DNA from: Bog-473 sp963726005
GTDB lineage: Bacteria > Actinomycetota > Acidimicrobiia > Acidimicrobiales > RAAP-2
Direction: 5' to 3'
Length of the DNA: 64,000 nucleotides
Assembly: GCA_963726005.1 (NCBI GenBank)
Contig: CAVSAT010000004.1
Span: 62,001-126,000 of the forward strand
Made by a program: the position numbers and the translations under genes. Position 1 is the first letter of the stretch. Each line of letters starts with the position of its first letter. Positions 26,392-36,300 of this stretch are shown one piece after another. The notes below the pieces were generated by a model that was given only the letters and a program-made list of their open reading frames with translations, had not been told where the DNA came from and ran no database searches.

Positions 26392-27932
26392 CGCATTCCG
26401 TTCCCTTCCTGACCCTGCTGGTCCTGTTGCCCGCAGTCGGTGCGGGCGTCCTCGGGCTGCTCGGTTTCGACCGCACCCTGCACCGCGAGATCATCTACGC
26501 GCTGGCCCTGATCGTCTCCGTCGTCACCCTTGTCATCGCGGTCTCGGCGATGGTCGCCATGAAGGTGCACGACGGCGGGTTCCAGCTGGTCTCTGACCAC
26601 GAGTACACCGGCACCAGCCTCGGGGTCCACTGGTACCTCGGGGTGGACGGCATCTCCGTCTTCCTGGTGCTCCTCACCGCGGTGCTCTTCCCGCTGGCCA
26701 TCGTCCTCGGGCGCAACCGCGAGAACAGCCGGGCCTACTTCGCCTGGATCCTCCTGCTCGAGGGCGCCGTGATGGGGAGCTTCCTGTCGCTCGACCTCCT
26801 CGTGTTCTTCTTCATGTTCGAGCTGACGCTGGTGCCCTCCTACTTCATCATCGCCGGGTGGGGGCACCAGCGGCGCGCCTACGCCGCGATCAAGTTCTTC
26901 CTCTACACGTTCCTCGGCTCGGCCTTCCTGCTGGTCGGGATCCTGGTGCTCGCCTTCATCCACCAGTCGCAGTACCACTACCTGACCTTCTCGCTCGGCC
27001 CGCTGATGCAGACGCACCTCTCGTCGTCGACGGAGATCCTCCTCTTCTTGGCCTTCACGGCGGCCTTCGCGGTCAAGGCGCCACTGTTCCCGCTGCACAC
27101 CTGGTCACCCGACGCCTACACGGAGGCCCCCGAGGAGGGTTCGGTGCTGCTCTCGGGCGTGCTGGCCAAGCTGGGTACCTACGGGATCATCCGGTTCGAC
27201 CTCAGCCTGTTCCCCCAGGCCACGAAGACGCTCGCGCCCCTGCTGCTCACCCTGGCCGTCATCGGCATCGTCTACGGCGCCGTCGTCGCGTGCGCGCAGC
27301 GTGACTTGAAGCGCCTGGTGACCTACTCCTCGCTGGCCCAGATCGGCTTCATCGCGCTCGGCACCATTGCCCTCAGCACGCAGGGCCTGGCAGGCGGCGT
27401 GCTCCTGATGCTCAACCACGGGTTGATCGTGGGTGCGCTGTTCATCCTCATCGGTTTCATCTACCAGCGCCGGGGGACGTGGCAGGCGGGCGAGATGCGC
27501 GGGCTTCAGAAGGCGGCGCCCGTCCTGGCCGCCGTCTTCACCGTCGTGATGATGGCCTCCATCGGCGTGCCCGGACTGAACGGGTTCGTGAGCGAGTTCC
27601 TCGTGCTGTCGGGCACGTTCATCACCCACCGCTGGTGGGCCGTCGTGGCCGTGCTGGGAGTGATCGTGGCGGCCATCTACCTGCTGTGGGCCTACCAGCA
27701 GGTCTTCCACGGGGCGCCGCGGGAGGCGGACGAGAAGACGCGTGATCTGGCGCTGCTGGAGCGGCTCGTCATGGCGCCCCTGATCATCCTGATCGTCTTC
27801 CTGGGGGTGTATCCGAAGCCCGTGCTCGACCGCATCAACCCCTCGGTCAACCAGTTGATCGCGCACGTCGAGTCGCGCACGGGCCAGTACCAGCCGTCGG
27901 TGGCCGTCAGGGGCGTGGAGGGAGTGAAGTGA
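26388..27932 (+). CDS. nuoM: NADH-quinone oxidoreductase subunit M
   Basis: Antiporter-like proton-pumping subunit of 514 residues. FFMFELTLVPSYFII carries the conserved membrane Glu; KAPLFPLHTWSPDAYTEAPE carries the channel Lys and the signature loop. ATG 26388 overlaps the nuoL stop by 4 bases and is preferred over the in-frame GTG 26379, which lies further inside nuoL. Overlaps nuoN as GTGA-like coupling. Confidence 0.97.
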   Translation: MTHSVPFLTLLVLLPAVGAGVLGLLGFDRTLHREIIYALALIVSVVTLVIAVSAMVAMKVHDGGFQLVSDHEYTGTSLGVHWYLGVDGISVFLVLLTAVLFPLAIVLGRNRENSRAYFAWILLLEGAVMGSFLSLDLLVFFFMFELTLVPSYFIIAGWGHQRRAYAAIKFFLYTFLGSAFLLVGILVLAFIHQSQYHYLTFSLGPLMQTHLSSSTEILLFLAFTAAFAVKAPLFPLHTWSPDAYTEAPEEGSVLLSGVLAKLGTYGIIRFDLSLFPQATKTLAPLLLTLAVIGIVYGAVVACAQRDLKRLVTYSSLAQIGFIALGTIALSTQGLAGGVLLMLNHGLIVGALFILIGFIYQRRGTWQAGEMRGLQKAAPVLAAVFTVVMMASIGVPGLNGFVSEFLVLSGTFITHRWWAVVAVLGVIVAAIYLLWAYQQVFHGAPREADEKTRDLALLERLVMAPLIILIVFLGVYPKPVLDRINPSVNQLIAHVESRTGQYQPSVAVRGVEGVK

Positions 27933-29649
27933 TCGCCCTCCTCGCCGCGTCCCATTCCGCCTCGCAGGCCATCAACGTGCCACCGATCCGTTGGCTCGCC
28001 ATCCTGCCGCCCATCATCATGATCGGGGGCGCGGTCCTCCTCCTGGCCGTGGCGTCGCTGGTCCGGCGCCCCTTGCGTGTGCCGGTCAGCACGGTGGCGA
28101 CCGTCGTCATCTCCGGTGGCGCACTCGGGGTCGCGCTCTGGCAATGGTCCGACGTGCAGGAGCACGGGGCGCACACGTACGTGGCTCAGGCGGTGGTGAT
28201 GGACGGCTTCAGCGTCCTCGTCGTCATGCTGGTGGCGATCGCCATGCTGTTGAGCGCACTCGTGGCCGACGGCTACCTCCGCCGGGAAGGCGTGCTCGGG
28301 GCCGAGTTCCACGTCCTCGCGATGGTGTCCGCCTCGGGCGCGATGTTGATGGCGATGGCGAACGATCTCATCATCGTCTTCCTCGGCCTCGAGATCCTCT
28401 CCATCGCCCTCTACGTACTCACCGCCTTCAACTACCGCCGGGCGGCCTCGGGCGAGGCGGCCCTCAAGTACTTCATCCTCGGCGGCTTCTCCTCGGCCAT
28501 CTTCGTCTACGGCATCGCGCTGACCTACGGGGCCACCGGCTCGACGAACCTGACCCAGATCGCCGACTTCTTGTCGAAGAACGTGGTGCTGTCGAACGGC
28601 CTGTTGTTGGCGGGGCTCTCGCTGATGCTGGTCGGCTTCGCGTTCAAGGTGGCCGCGGTGCCCTTCCACATGTGGACGCCCGACGTGTACCAGGGGGCCC
28701 CCTCGCCGGTGACCGGCTTCATGTCCGCGGTGGCCAAAGCGGGTGCGTTCGCGGCCATGCTCCGGGTGCTCTTCTCCTCCTTCGGCGTCGTCTCGACCGA
28801 CTGGCGGCCGATCGTGTACGGCCTGGCGGTGCTCTCGCTTGTCCTCGGCGCCTTCGTGGCGCTGCGCCAACGCGACGTGAAGCGGATGCTGGCCTACTCC
28901 TCCATCAATCACGCGGGGTTCATCCTGCTCGGCGTGGCGGCCGGCACGGCCCGGGGCGTCAGCGCGTCGCTCTACTACCTCTTCGTGTACATGTTCATGG
29001 CGATCGGCAGCTTCGCGATCGTCACCGTGCTCGGCGGAGAGGGCGACGCCGACCACGACCTGTCTCGCTACCGCGGCCTGGCCGGTCGCCAGCCCGTGTT
29101 GGCACTGGCCCTCGCGGTGTTGCTGCTCGCCCAGGCGGGTGCGCCTTTCACGACGGGCCTGTGGGCCAAGGTGCAAGTCGTCTTCGCGGCGGTCGAGGCG
29201 GGCGAGGTCCCGCTGGGCGTGATCGCCATGGTGAGCGCGGCCGTGGCGGCCTACTTCTACCTGCGGGTGGCGGTGCTGATGTACGCCAGCGGCGGGCTGG
29301 GCGAGGCCGAAGGGGGGACCCGGGGCTCGGCTGCGCTGGGTGCGGGTGGCGGCATGGTGGGCGGCGGCACGATCGAGGCCGCCTCCGTGGCCCCGGACGG
29401 CGCGGCGGAGGCTCCCCAATGGGCCACACCGGGGTCGGTGGCGGGCGCCGTGACCACGCTCAACGAGCAGATCCTGCTGGCCGACGAGGAAACCGACGAG
29501 GGGGAGGGACTCCGCCGGCTGCCCCGGTCCCGGTGCTCGGCGGCGTGGCCATTGCGCTGTGCACGGGCGTGACGGTGCTCTTCGGCGTCTGGCCCCAGCC
29601 GCTGATCGATTTCGCCAACCACGCCACGTTGCTGTTCCTGCCCAAGTAG
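27929..29649 (+). CDS. nuoN: NADH-quinone oxidoreductase subunit N, one frame interruption near the end
   Basis: Third antiporter-like subunit, last gene of the operon. FLGLEILSIALYVLTAF (membrane Glu), KVAAVPFHMWTPDVYQGAP (Lys and signature) and KRMLAYSSINHAGFILLG are present. Near 29505 one G is missing from a run in GGGGAGGG; the true continuation is TPPAAPVPVLGGVAIALC and ends in HATLLFLPK at 29649. Correction gives 573 residues. A Gly/Ala-rich cytoplasmic loop of about 70 residues before the last helix is longer than usual. The gene ends 3 bases from the converging DUF2252 gene. Confidence 0.93.
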
Positions 29650-29652
29650 GGA

Positions 29653-31038
29653 TCAGTCCGGCGTCGCCTCCACCGCCCCCTTCGCGATGGCAGACACCAG
29701 CCGGGCGTGGTCCCGCTCGTTCTGCTCGGCGTAACGGCGAGCGAACCGTCGCATCGCCTTGGTGAACTCCTCGTTCTTCCCCATGTAGGCGTCAATGGCG
29801 GCCGGGTCGCCCGAACGGGCGTGGGCGCGGGCCAGCGCGTTGCCACACGCGGTGGCGAACTGGACGAGAACCGGTGCGATCAGGTCGGTGGTGGGGATCA
29901 CCTTCATGTCGCGGAACTGGCGCACGTAGAAGTCACGATCACCCAGCGAGCCCCAGCCGACGAAGATGTCGGTGGCGCTCTGGACCATCCGCTTGCCGGC
30001 GATGACCCGTGCGCCATGGTTGTCGTGGGCGCTCGGGTAGGTGTGGGACTCGTAGACCGAGGGGCCGGCCTGCTTGCACTGGAGGAAGAGCGGATCGCCA
30101 CGGGTGCTGCCCTCGAACAAGACGAGGTACACCACCATGCCGACGCTGCCCACGCCCACCACCTGTCGCACGACGTCAACGAGGAGGAAGCGGTCGAACA
30201 GTCTCCGACGGTCCTCTTGGAGCGTGAGCCGATAGCCGGCGATGAGGCGGTCGACGATGTCGCCCTGCTCGGCGTCGTCGAGCGTCACGCGCAGCGGAGG
30301 CTGCGGAGTGATGCGCGGCCGTCCACGCCGCTCCGTGGTCAACTTGGCGAACGCGCCGCGGCTCGTCCGATCCTTGCCCTTCTCAATCTGCACCTGTACC
30401 TGGCCGCGGTCCGCGGGTTCGAAGAAATCGATGAAGCGGTCGACCCGCGTGCCCTCGTACCAGATGTCGAGCAGCGGCAGCGTGGCGTAGCGCCGCATCC
30501 GGCGCCGGTACGCGTCGACCGCCGCGGTCACCGCCGCATCGGCCCGTGCCGGCTTTATGGAGTTCTGCTGGGCGGCCACGACCAGGCTGGCGGCCAGCCG
30601 CGCCACGTCCCATTCGAACGGACCAGGCAAAGTCTCGTCGAAGTCGCGCAGGTCAAAGTTGAGGTTTCGCTCGGGGGTGGCCCACAGTCCGAAGTTCAGC
30701 ACGTGGGCGTCGCCACAGAGCTGCACCTCGAGCCGACTGTGCGGGCGCGAGGCCAAGTCGGCCGCCATGACCGCGGCCGCTCCCCGGTAGTAGTTCCACG
30801 GTGAGTGCGCCATGCGTCGATAACGCAGTGGGAGGAGCTCGGGCAGGCGGATGGCGTCCTGGGCCATCAGCGTCTCGAGGGCGTCGTGCCCTCGGGCCGC
30901 TTCGCCCCAGTCGCCGATGCCGGCCCGCGGGGCCAGTACGCGCGCCTGGCGTCCCGTGTCTCGGCGCTCAGCGATGGTGGCGGCCAGGTCGTGCTTGGCG
31001 TCGACGGGTGACGATGCCGCGAGGCGGGTCTGGCTCAC
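29653..31038 (-). CDS. DUF2252 family protein
   Basis: A 461-residue protein with the DUF2252 signatures: YRRMAHSPWNYYRGAA, LCGDAHVLNFG and LNFDLRDFDETLPGPFEWD. The fold is thought to resemble small-molecule kinases (the GDAHxxNFG motif looks like a catalytic loop and DFD like a metal site), but no function is established. The GTG start at 31038 has a strong GGAGG 8 bases upstream (31047-31051). It converges on nuoN without any room for a terminator and diverges from the methyltransferase gene across 47 bases. Possible membrane or cytosolic location cannot be told. Confidence 0.8.
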   Translation of the reverse strand: MSQTRLAASSPVDAKHDLAATIAERRDTGRQARVLAPRAGIGDWGEAARGHDALETLMAQDAIRLPELLPLRYRRMAHSPWNYYRGAAAVMAADLASRPHSRLEVQLCGDAHVLNFGLWATPERNLNFDLRDFDETLPGPFEWDVARLAASLVVAAQQNSIKPARADAAVTAAVDAYRRRMRRYATLPLLDIWYEGTRVDRFIDFFEPADRGQVQVQIEKGKDRTSRGAFAKLTTERRGRPRITPQPPLRVTLDDAEQGDIVDRLIAGYRLTLQEDRRRLFDRFLLVDVVRQVVGVGSVGMVVYLVLFEGSTRGDPLFLQCKQAGPSVYESHTYPSAHDNHGARVIAGKRMVQSATDIFVGWGSLGDRDFYVRQFRDMKVIPTTDLIAPVLVQFATACGNALARAHARSGDPAAIDAYMGKNEEFTKAMRRFARRYAEQNERDHARLVSAIAKGAVEATPD

Positions 31039-31072
31039 CGGTTCATCCTCCCTGGTTCCCGGGACGTGACTC

Positions 31073-31078
31073 TATAGT
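31073..31078 (+). promoter_or_regulatory. -10 box of the methyltransferase gene, leaderless type
   Basis: TATAGT, a near-consensus box, is 7 bases before the GTG at 31086. The gap between the divergent genes is only 47 bases, so this promoter and that of the DUF2252 gene must share DNA. Confidence 0.6.
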
Positions 31079-31085
31079 CGGCGCA

Positions 31086-31850
31086 GTGGAGCGGCCGGCA
31101 CGCGACTACCTGGCCGCCAACATCTCGGAGTGGGAGAGCAGAGCCGAGCACCAGCTCATCACGGGACGCCGGGCCTGGGGGAGCCAGCCCAGGTGGGGCA
31201 TCTTCGGGATCGCCGAGTCCGAGGTCGGTCTGCTGCCCGACGACGTCGAGGGCGTGCGCACCGTCGAGCTCGGCTGCGGCACGGCGTACGTCTCGTCGTG
31301 GCTCGCCCGCAGGGGTGCGCACCCCGTGGCGGTCGATCCCACCCCCAGCCAGCTTCACATCGCGATGTCCCTGCAGGCCGAGTCCGGCCTCCACTTCCCA
31401 CTGGTGCGTGCCGCGGCGGAGGACCTGCCGCTGCGCGACGACTCCTTCGACTTCGCCATCAGCGAGTACGGCGCGGCCATCTGGGCGGATCCGTACCGGT
31501 GGATCCCCGAGGCGGCCCGGGTGCTCCGTCCCGGTGGGGAGCTGGTCTTCCTCGGCAACAGCACCCTGATGATCCTCTGCGTGCCCGATGCCGACGACGA
31601 GGCCGCCACGGCTCGGCTGCTCCGTCCCCAGTTCGGCCTCCACCGGGCCGACTGGTCCGACGGCACGGTCAACTTCTACCTCGCCCATGGTGACTGGATC
31701 CGCCTGCTGCGCGCCAACGGGTTCGACGTCCTGGACCTCGTCGAGCTACGGCCGGGGGAAGACTCGGCGACCGCATACCCCTTCGTGACGTCGGCCTGGG
31801 CGCGCCAATGGCCGTGTGAGGAGGCCTGGCGCGTCCGATTGGCCCGCTAG
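31086..31850 (+). CDS. class I SAM-dependent methyltransferase
   Basis: A 254-residue methyltransferase with the Rossmann-like core. Motif I is TVELGCGTAYVSSWLA near residue 60, VAVDPTPSQL carries the acidic residue that contacts the SAM ribose, AAAEDLPLRDDSFDFAISEYG is motif III/IV, and EAARVLRPGGELVFLGN is the post-motif. The N-terminal DYLAANISEWESRAEH is typical of UbiE/COQ5-like and small-molecule methylases. The acceptor is unknown. GTG 31086 is set by the box 7 bases upstream. Confidence 0.8.
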   Translation: MERPARDYLAANISEWESRAEHQLITGRRAWGSQPRWGIFGIAESEVGLLPDDVEGVRTVELGCGTAYVSSWLARRGAHPVAVDPTPSQLHIAMSLQAESGLHFPLVRAAAEDLPLRDDSFDFAISEYGAAIWADPYRWIPEAARVLRPGGELVFLGNSTLMILCVPDADDEAATARLLRPQFGLHRADWSDGTVNFYLAHGDWIRLLRANGFDVLDLVELRPGEDSATAYPFVTSAWARQWPCEEAWRVRLAR

Positions 31851-31946
31851 GCGGACGACCGAACCGGACCGCAAGTTTCGAGGTCGCGGACGGTTTTCCT
31901 CGGTGGGAGGCTCCGGCCGCTGCCGGTGCCGAGGAACGGATTGCCC

Positions 31947-32678
31947 ATGAATGAGGAAGGGGCCGGGACCGAGCCGGCCGGGACGAAGGCCCAACTTCTC
32001 GTCGACGAGGAATGCGGCGCGCCGGTCTCCGTGCCGCACGCCCGCTCGCACCGTGCCGGCACGTTGGCCGGCCTGGCCGTGGTCGGGCTGTTGCTCGGCG
32101 TGCTCGTCATCGCCTCTCCCGGCGGGCGCGTTCCGAGGCTCCCCAACCAAGGCGCGCGCGACGTGGGCGTCACGGCCACCTCGCGGCCGACGACCGCAGC
32201 GGCAACGACACCCACTGCTGGCGCGGCTGCGTCCGCCCCATCGAGCGCGCCCGCCCCGGCGCCCGCCCACGCAACGACGACGACCGCGACCGCGCCGCCG
32301 CTCCAGACATCAGTCGGATCGCCGTCGTCGACCGGGCCCTCCGCCGCGACGCGGTCCGCCGCCGGGGTGACGTTCGTGGCCGCGCCCCTCGCGGCCCCCG
32401 CGACCCCGACGACCGGGCCCATCACACAGGCCATCGGGCCCACACCGGTCACCGGGCCCAGACCGGCCCCCGGCCCAACACCCGCCGCCGGCCCAACACC
32501 CGCCGCCGCACCCGCGCCCGGCGCTCTCTCGCTCCCCACGACCACCACGTCCGCACCGAATCCGCCTCTGACCACGACCACGACGACCACACCGCGCCCC
32601 CCACCGACGACCACGACCACGACCACGACAACGACCGCGACGCCGACCACGGTGTGCATCCTCATCCTGTGCATCTGA
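31947..32678 (+). CDS. Thr/Pro/Ala-rich single-pass membrane protein, unknown function
   Basis: Not recognised. The 243 residues begin with a 40-residue hydrophilic segment, then one membrane helix (GTLAGLAVVGLLLGVLVIAS, about residues 38-57). The rest, about 180 residues outside the membrane, is rich in Thr, Pro and Ala with runs of up to ten Thr. It ends abruptly in a hydrophobic tail, TTVCILILCI, with two Cys. Such a region is a candidate wall-spanning or O-glycosylated linker. ATG 31947 has GAGGAACGGA upstream. The gene converges on the PPOX gene across a strong hairpin. The Thr tract DNA is repetitive, but the frame stays open through it. Confidence 0.55.
   Translation: MNEEGAGTEPAGTKAQLLVDEECGAPVSVPHARSHRAGTLAGLAVVGLLLGVLVIASPGGRVPRLPNQGARDVGVTATSRPTTAAATTPTAGAAASAPSSAPAPAPAHATTTTATAPPLQTSVGSPSSTGPSAATRSAAGVTFVAAPLAAPATPTTGPITQAIGPTPVTGPRPAPGPTPAAGPTPAAAPAPGALSLPTTTTSAPNPPLTTTTTTTPRPPPTTTTTTTTTTATPTTVCILILCI
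32569..32650 (+). repeat. low-complexity ACC/ACG-rich tract encoding poly-Thr
   Basis: Imperfect trinucleotide repeats of Thr codons (ACC, ACG, ACA) with a few Pro codons. Prone to slippage; the frame remains open to the stop at 32678. Confidence 0.6.
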
Positions 32679-32686
32679 CCCGCGAT

Positions 32687-32714
32687 CGCACCGGGGCCGA
32701 AGGACCCCGGTGCG
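32687..32714. terminator. bidirectional hairpin terminator
   Basis: CGCACCGGGG and CCCCGGTGCG form a perfect 10-base stem around an 8-base loop in the 40-base gap between two convergent genes. No T-run. The strongest intergenic hairpin seen in the window. Confidence 0.7.
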
Positions 32715-32718
32715 GGGG

Positions 32719-33156
32719 TCAGCCGACCTGCTTGGCGTAGTCCGTCGTGCGCCAACGCTCCGGTGCCATGCGGAACACGACGCTGTGCGGGGCGTCGGCC
32801 GCGGTGGCTGCCAGGTAGAGATCACCGATCTCGGCGCCCAGGTAGCGGTAGGCCAGGGCGCGGCGCTCCTCGGGGCTGACCGCGGCGCCGACCACGGTGA
32901 TCGGTCCTTCCACACTCACATACCGGTACGGAGGCTCCTCGGTCTGCGCGCACAGCGAGAACCGTCCGGCAGCGCGCAGGCGGTGCGCCTTGGCGCTGTC
33001 CGCGCCGGTGATCACGTCCACCGTCGCGCCCGGCGCGTAGGCGTACCAGACGGGCACCGTCAGCGGTCCACGGCCCGGGTCCTCGACGCTCAGGACGCCG
33101 ACGTGCACGCCGCCGAGAAATTCCTCACGCTCGGTCCGGGTCATGGCCAGGGTCAC
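32719..33156 (-). CDS. pyridoxamine 5'-phosphate oxidase-like flavin/F420-binding protein
   Basis: A 145-residue split-barrel protein of the PPOX superfamily. Strands GVLSVEDPGRGPLTVPVWYAY and RFSLCAQTEEPPYRYVSVEG match the FMN/F420-binding family common in actinobacteria; YVSVEGPITVV is a hallmark stretch. The substrate is unknown. GTG 33156 has GGAGGG 11 bases upstream and follows the zinc-ribbon stop by 4 bases; an internal ATG at 33144 lacks a ribosome binding site. Third gene of a small minus-strand operon. Confidence 0.7.
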   Translation of the reverse strand: MTLAMTRTEREEFLGGVHVGVLSVEDPGRGPLTVPVWYAYAPGATVDVITGADSAKAHRLRAAGRFSLCAQTEEPPYRYVSVEGPITVVGAAVSPEERRALAYRYLGAEIGDLYLAATAADAPHSVVFRMAPERWRTTDYAKQVG

Positions 33157-33160
33157 GGCG

Positions 33161-33307
33161 TCATCGCCCTCCGGCTGAATGGTGGGGTGGGCGGTCGCGG
33201 CGCTGCTCCTCGGACCAGCACCGGTCGCAGCCCTCACAGGGCCCCCCGTCACTGCGGGTGGGGTGGAGGCCCGGATGCCCGCAGCGCGGGCAGGCGCGGT
33301 CGCTCAC
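33161..33307 (-). CDS. small zinc-ribbon protein (48 residues)
   Basis: A short gene easily lost to length cut-offs. It encodes 48 residues with CPRC at positions 6-9 and CEGC at 24-27 plus Cys 30, a clear zinc-knuckle pair, then a basic, His-rich tail. GTG 33307 overlaps the stop of the MprF-like gene as GTGA, and the stop lies 4 bases before the PPOX start, so translation is coupled on both sides. I do not recognise a named family. The tight packing and the paired CxxC motifs are the support. Confidence 0.65.
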   Translation of the reverse strand: MSDRACPRCGHPGLHPTRSDGGPCEGCDRCWSEEQRRDRPPHHSAGGR

Positions 33308-36300
33308 GACCTTGGTCCGGCCGTTTCGGCCTCGTGGTGGCCGGTGGCGCCGTTCTCGGGCACCGCCATCGCGGCCATGACCTCTTCGGGCACCGCCGGC
33401 CCTGAGCGCTTGGCCACGCCCGTCGTCAAGAGGCGGCCGAGGACGGGCACTTCGGTCAGCGACTCGGCCCGCATGATCTGCACCGCCACCGGGACGAACT
33501 GCTCGGCCGAGTCGAAGACGATGTAACGGGGGAGCCACTGGGGCTCGTACTTCGCGTTGAACCGCCACAACGTCTCAATCTGCAAGACGCCCGACAGGCG
33601 GCGCAGGGCCCAGCGCTCCACGCGTTGCGTGACACCGTCGCCCGTCTCGCCCTCGAGAATCGACCGCATGGCCGCAAAGTTGAGACTCAGGCCTTTCATG
33701 CCCAGCTCCTTGAGGTGGGTGATGGTCGAGCAGAGCGCGAAGTCAAGGAGACCGTTGGGGTGCTCGCCCGGGTCGCGGCGCATCAGGTCGAGCGAGAACC
33801 CACCGATCGCCGGTGAGGGCACGAACTGGCACATGGCGACGGGCGTCCCGTCCGGTCCTTCGACGAGCGTGAGCAGCAGACCGGTGTCGCGCGGATCGAA
33901 CAGGCGGCCGAGCATCATGGAGAAGCCGCGTTCCTGCTCTCCCCGGCGGCTCTTCGCCATGAGCTCGGCCATGCAGCCGGCGTCCGCCGGGTTCAGGCGG
34001 GCCGGGTCCAAGAAGCGCACCGTGTAGCCGTAGCGAGCCACGCGGTTGACCGCCTGGCGCAGGCCCTTCATCTTCCCGCCCTCGAGCGAGAATTCCCGCG
34101 GGTCGACCACCGCCTCGTCTCCGATGTAGAGGAACCGCATGCCGGACGCCTGGTACGTCGGCAGCCATTTCTCGCCCGCGCCCATGACGCCGAGGCCCCA
34201 CCCGTTGCGGTCGACGTAGCGGCGGAACGAGTCCCAGACGTGGGCCCGCTCCGAGAAGGGGCCGATGGGGTCCGGGGAGACCAGACAGACACCGCCGAAG
34301 ACGGCGTAGGCGACGAGGGAGTCGCGGTGGAAGAACCACTGCTTGTCGTCGCGCAGCGCGAAGTAGTCGAGGGTCCCGGTCCCGTGCCGGCGCACGATGT
34401 CACGGGCCCGCAGCTCGGCGGCGCGCCGGCCCATGGCCGCGCGCCCGGACGACAGGCGCCGATCGACGACGGGGCGGGTCAGGAGATAGAGCGCCACCAC
34501 GATGAGGCTGATGCCGACGGCCAGCAGGCTGATGGAGACATAGCGGTCGATGGTGGCGGGGAACTCCACCGATTGCACTCCGACGAGTCGCTCGGCGGAG
34601 CCGAGCAGCACGTTCGGCCACGCCGGGAGGGTGTGATGGTGGACCCGTCCCGCCACCTCCACCGCCACGAAGCCGCCGACGGTGGCGATCACCCCGCCGA
34701 TGGCGAGGATCACGAAGGCGGTGACGATCGTGGCGGACTCCGTCTGGGCGCGGAAGCGCTCACGCTGGACGATGAGCAGCGTGAGGACCCCGGCGCACAC
34801 GAGCAGTGACCCGAAGCCGGCGGCATGGATGAGGTGCAGGGCGAGTGAGGCGACGAGCAGCGCGACAGCCACGATCCAGGAGCGCCGCTGGCCCTTGAGA
34901 ATGCCGCGGGAGAGCATGATCATGCCGATGCCGGCGAGCGCGGTCAGCGCGCCGGCGGTCTGCACGACGGCGATCGGCAGGTAGGCCGCAATGAGGTGGA
35001 GGTGCATCCGCAGGGGGGTCGTCACCGACGAGAGCAGGTCGATTGCGCCGGCCACGAACAGCGACACGGCGGCGAGGCGGCGGATCCGTCGCACGCGGAT
35101 CCGGTCCGCCGCCACCTCGGGCGCGGGCGGCCACGACGCCCCCGTCGGCCATCCGGCGGCCATCTCGGCGTGGACGTCGGCCGCCTTGGCGCGGCCCTTG
35201 ATCACGATGTCGGAGGTGACGAGCCGCTCACCCATGGTCGCCATGGGCAGGTCGGCCTCGGCGAGGAGCAGGCGGACGTGCAGGTCCGCCCCCGTCTCAA
35301 TCTCGAGGGTCGCCTCCTGACGGTGGTGCAGGAACGTCGGCGGGAGCCCCAGCCGACCCCGGTGCTCGTGCACCACCTCGGAGGTGGCGCCCGGGCAGGC
35401 GAAGAACCCGGCGTCGAGGTGGGTGAGTTCGGGGACGAGCGCCCCACCGGCGATGACGCCCGACGCGCCGCGCTCGACCGCGGCGCGGGTGGCGTCCAGC
35501 GCGTCCTCCCCGTCGATCTCGAGTTGGGCGTGGGCGATGGGGCGGATACCCGACGGGCCGGCGGCCCAGGGGGCGGGCAGCCCTTCGCCGCCGAGTGCCC
35601 GCCAGATGCCGCGCGAGGTGACGGCCACCACGAGGGCCAGCACCGCGAGCAAGGCGATCGCGATGACCAGTGTCACGAGGAGACGGGAGAACCACGTGGC
35701 GGCGTAGGCGCGCTGCAGCGCGTCCTGTTGACGGGGCGAGCGGAAGATGCGGCCGAGCGCGTCGATCACGAAGTCGACGCGTAGCAGGAGCGCGATCGCG
35801 GCGAGCAGCAAGGGGGGGGCCCACAGGTAGCGGCGCAGCCGGCGGTAGAGCAGGCGCGAGGTGACGAAGCGCCGCGCCAGCCGCGGGTCGTCGAGGCGCT
35901 CCATGCCCGCCAACCAGGGCCGGTCCTCGGTCGGCGCGGCGTCAACGGGCGGGCTTGCGTCAGCGTGCATGGAGCCGGCCCGCACCAGCACCGTCCGGGT
36001 GCCCGCCCCCGTCTCGCAGGCGAGGTCGACGGCATCGCGCACCATGGCACCACAGCGCTCCAGCGCCTGCCTGAGCTCGGGATCGTTCTCGGCGGCGGCC
36101 AGCACGACGATGACCTGTGAGTCGTCGCGGGCCGCGAACGCGCTCAGGGCGTCGGCAAGCTCGGGATGGCTGGAGAGAGCCCCGGCCGATCCGCTGCCCG
36201 CCGGGCAGCTGGGTGCGACGAGGCGACCGCAGAGGATGACAATCCCCGGGCCCTGCCACTCGTCGAGGCGGCGGGCAATGTCGCGGCACGCCGCGCGCGA

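Noticed and set aside
31847..32755. Minus-strand frame with long Val runs opposite the Thr-rich gene
   Set aside because: The Val runs are the mirror of Thr codon repeats. The plus-strand frame has a start with a ribosome binding site, a membrane helix and a terminator after it; the minus frame has none.
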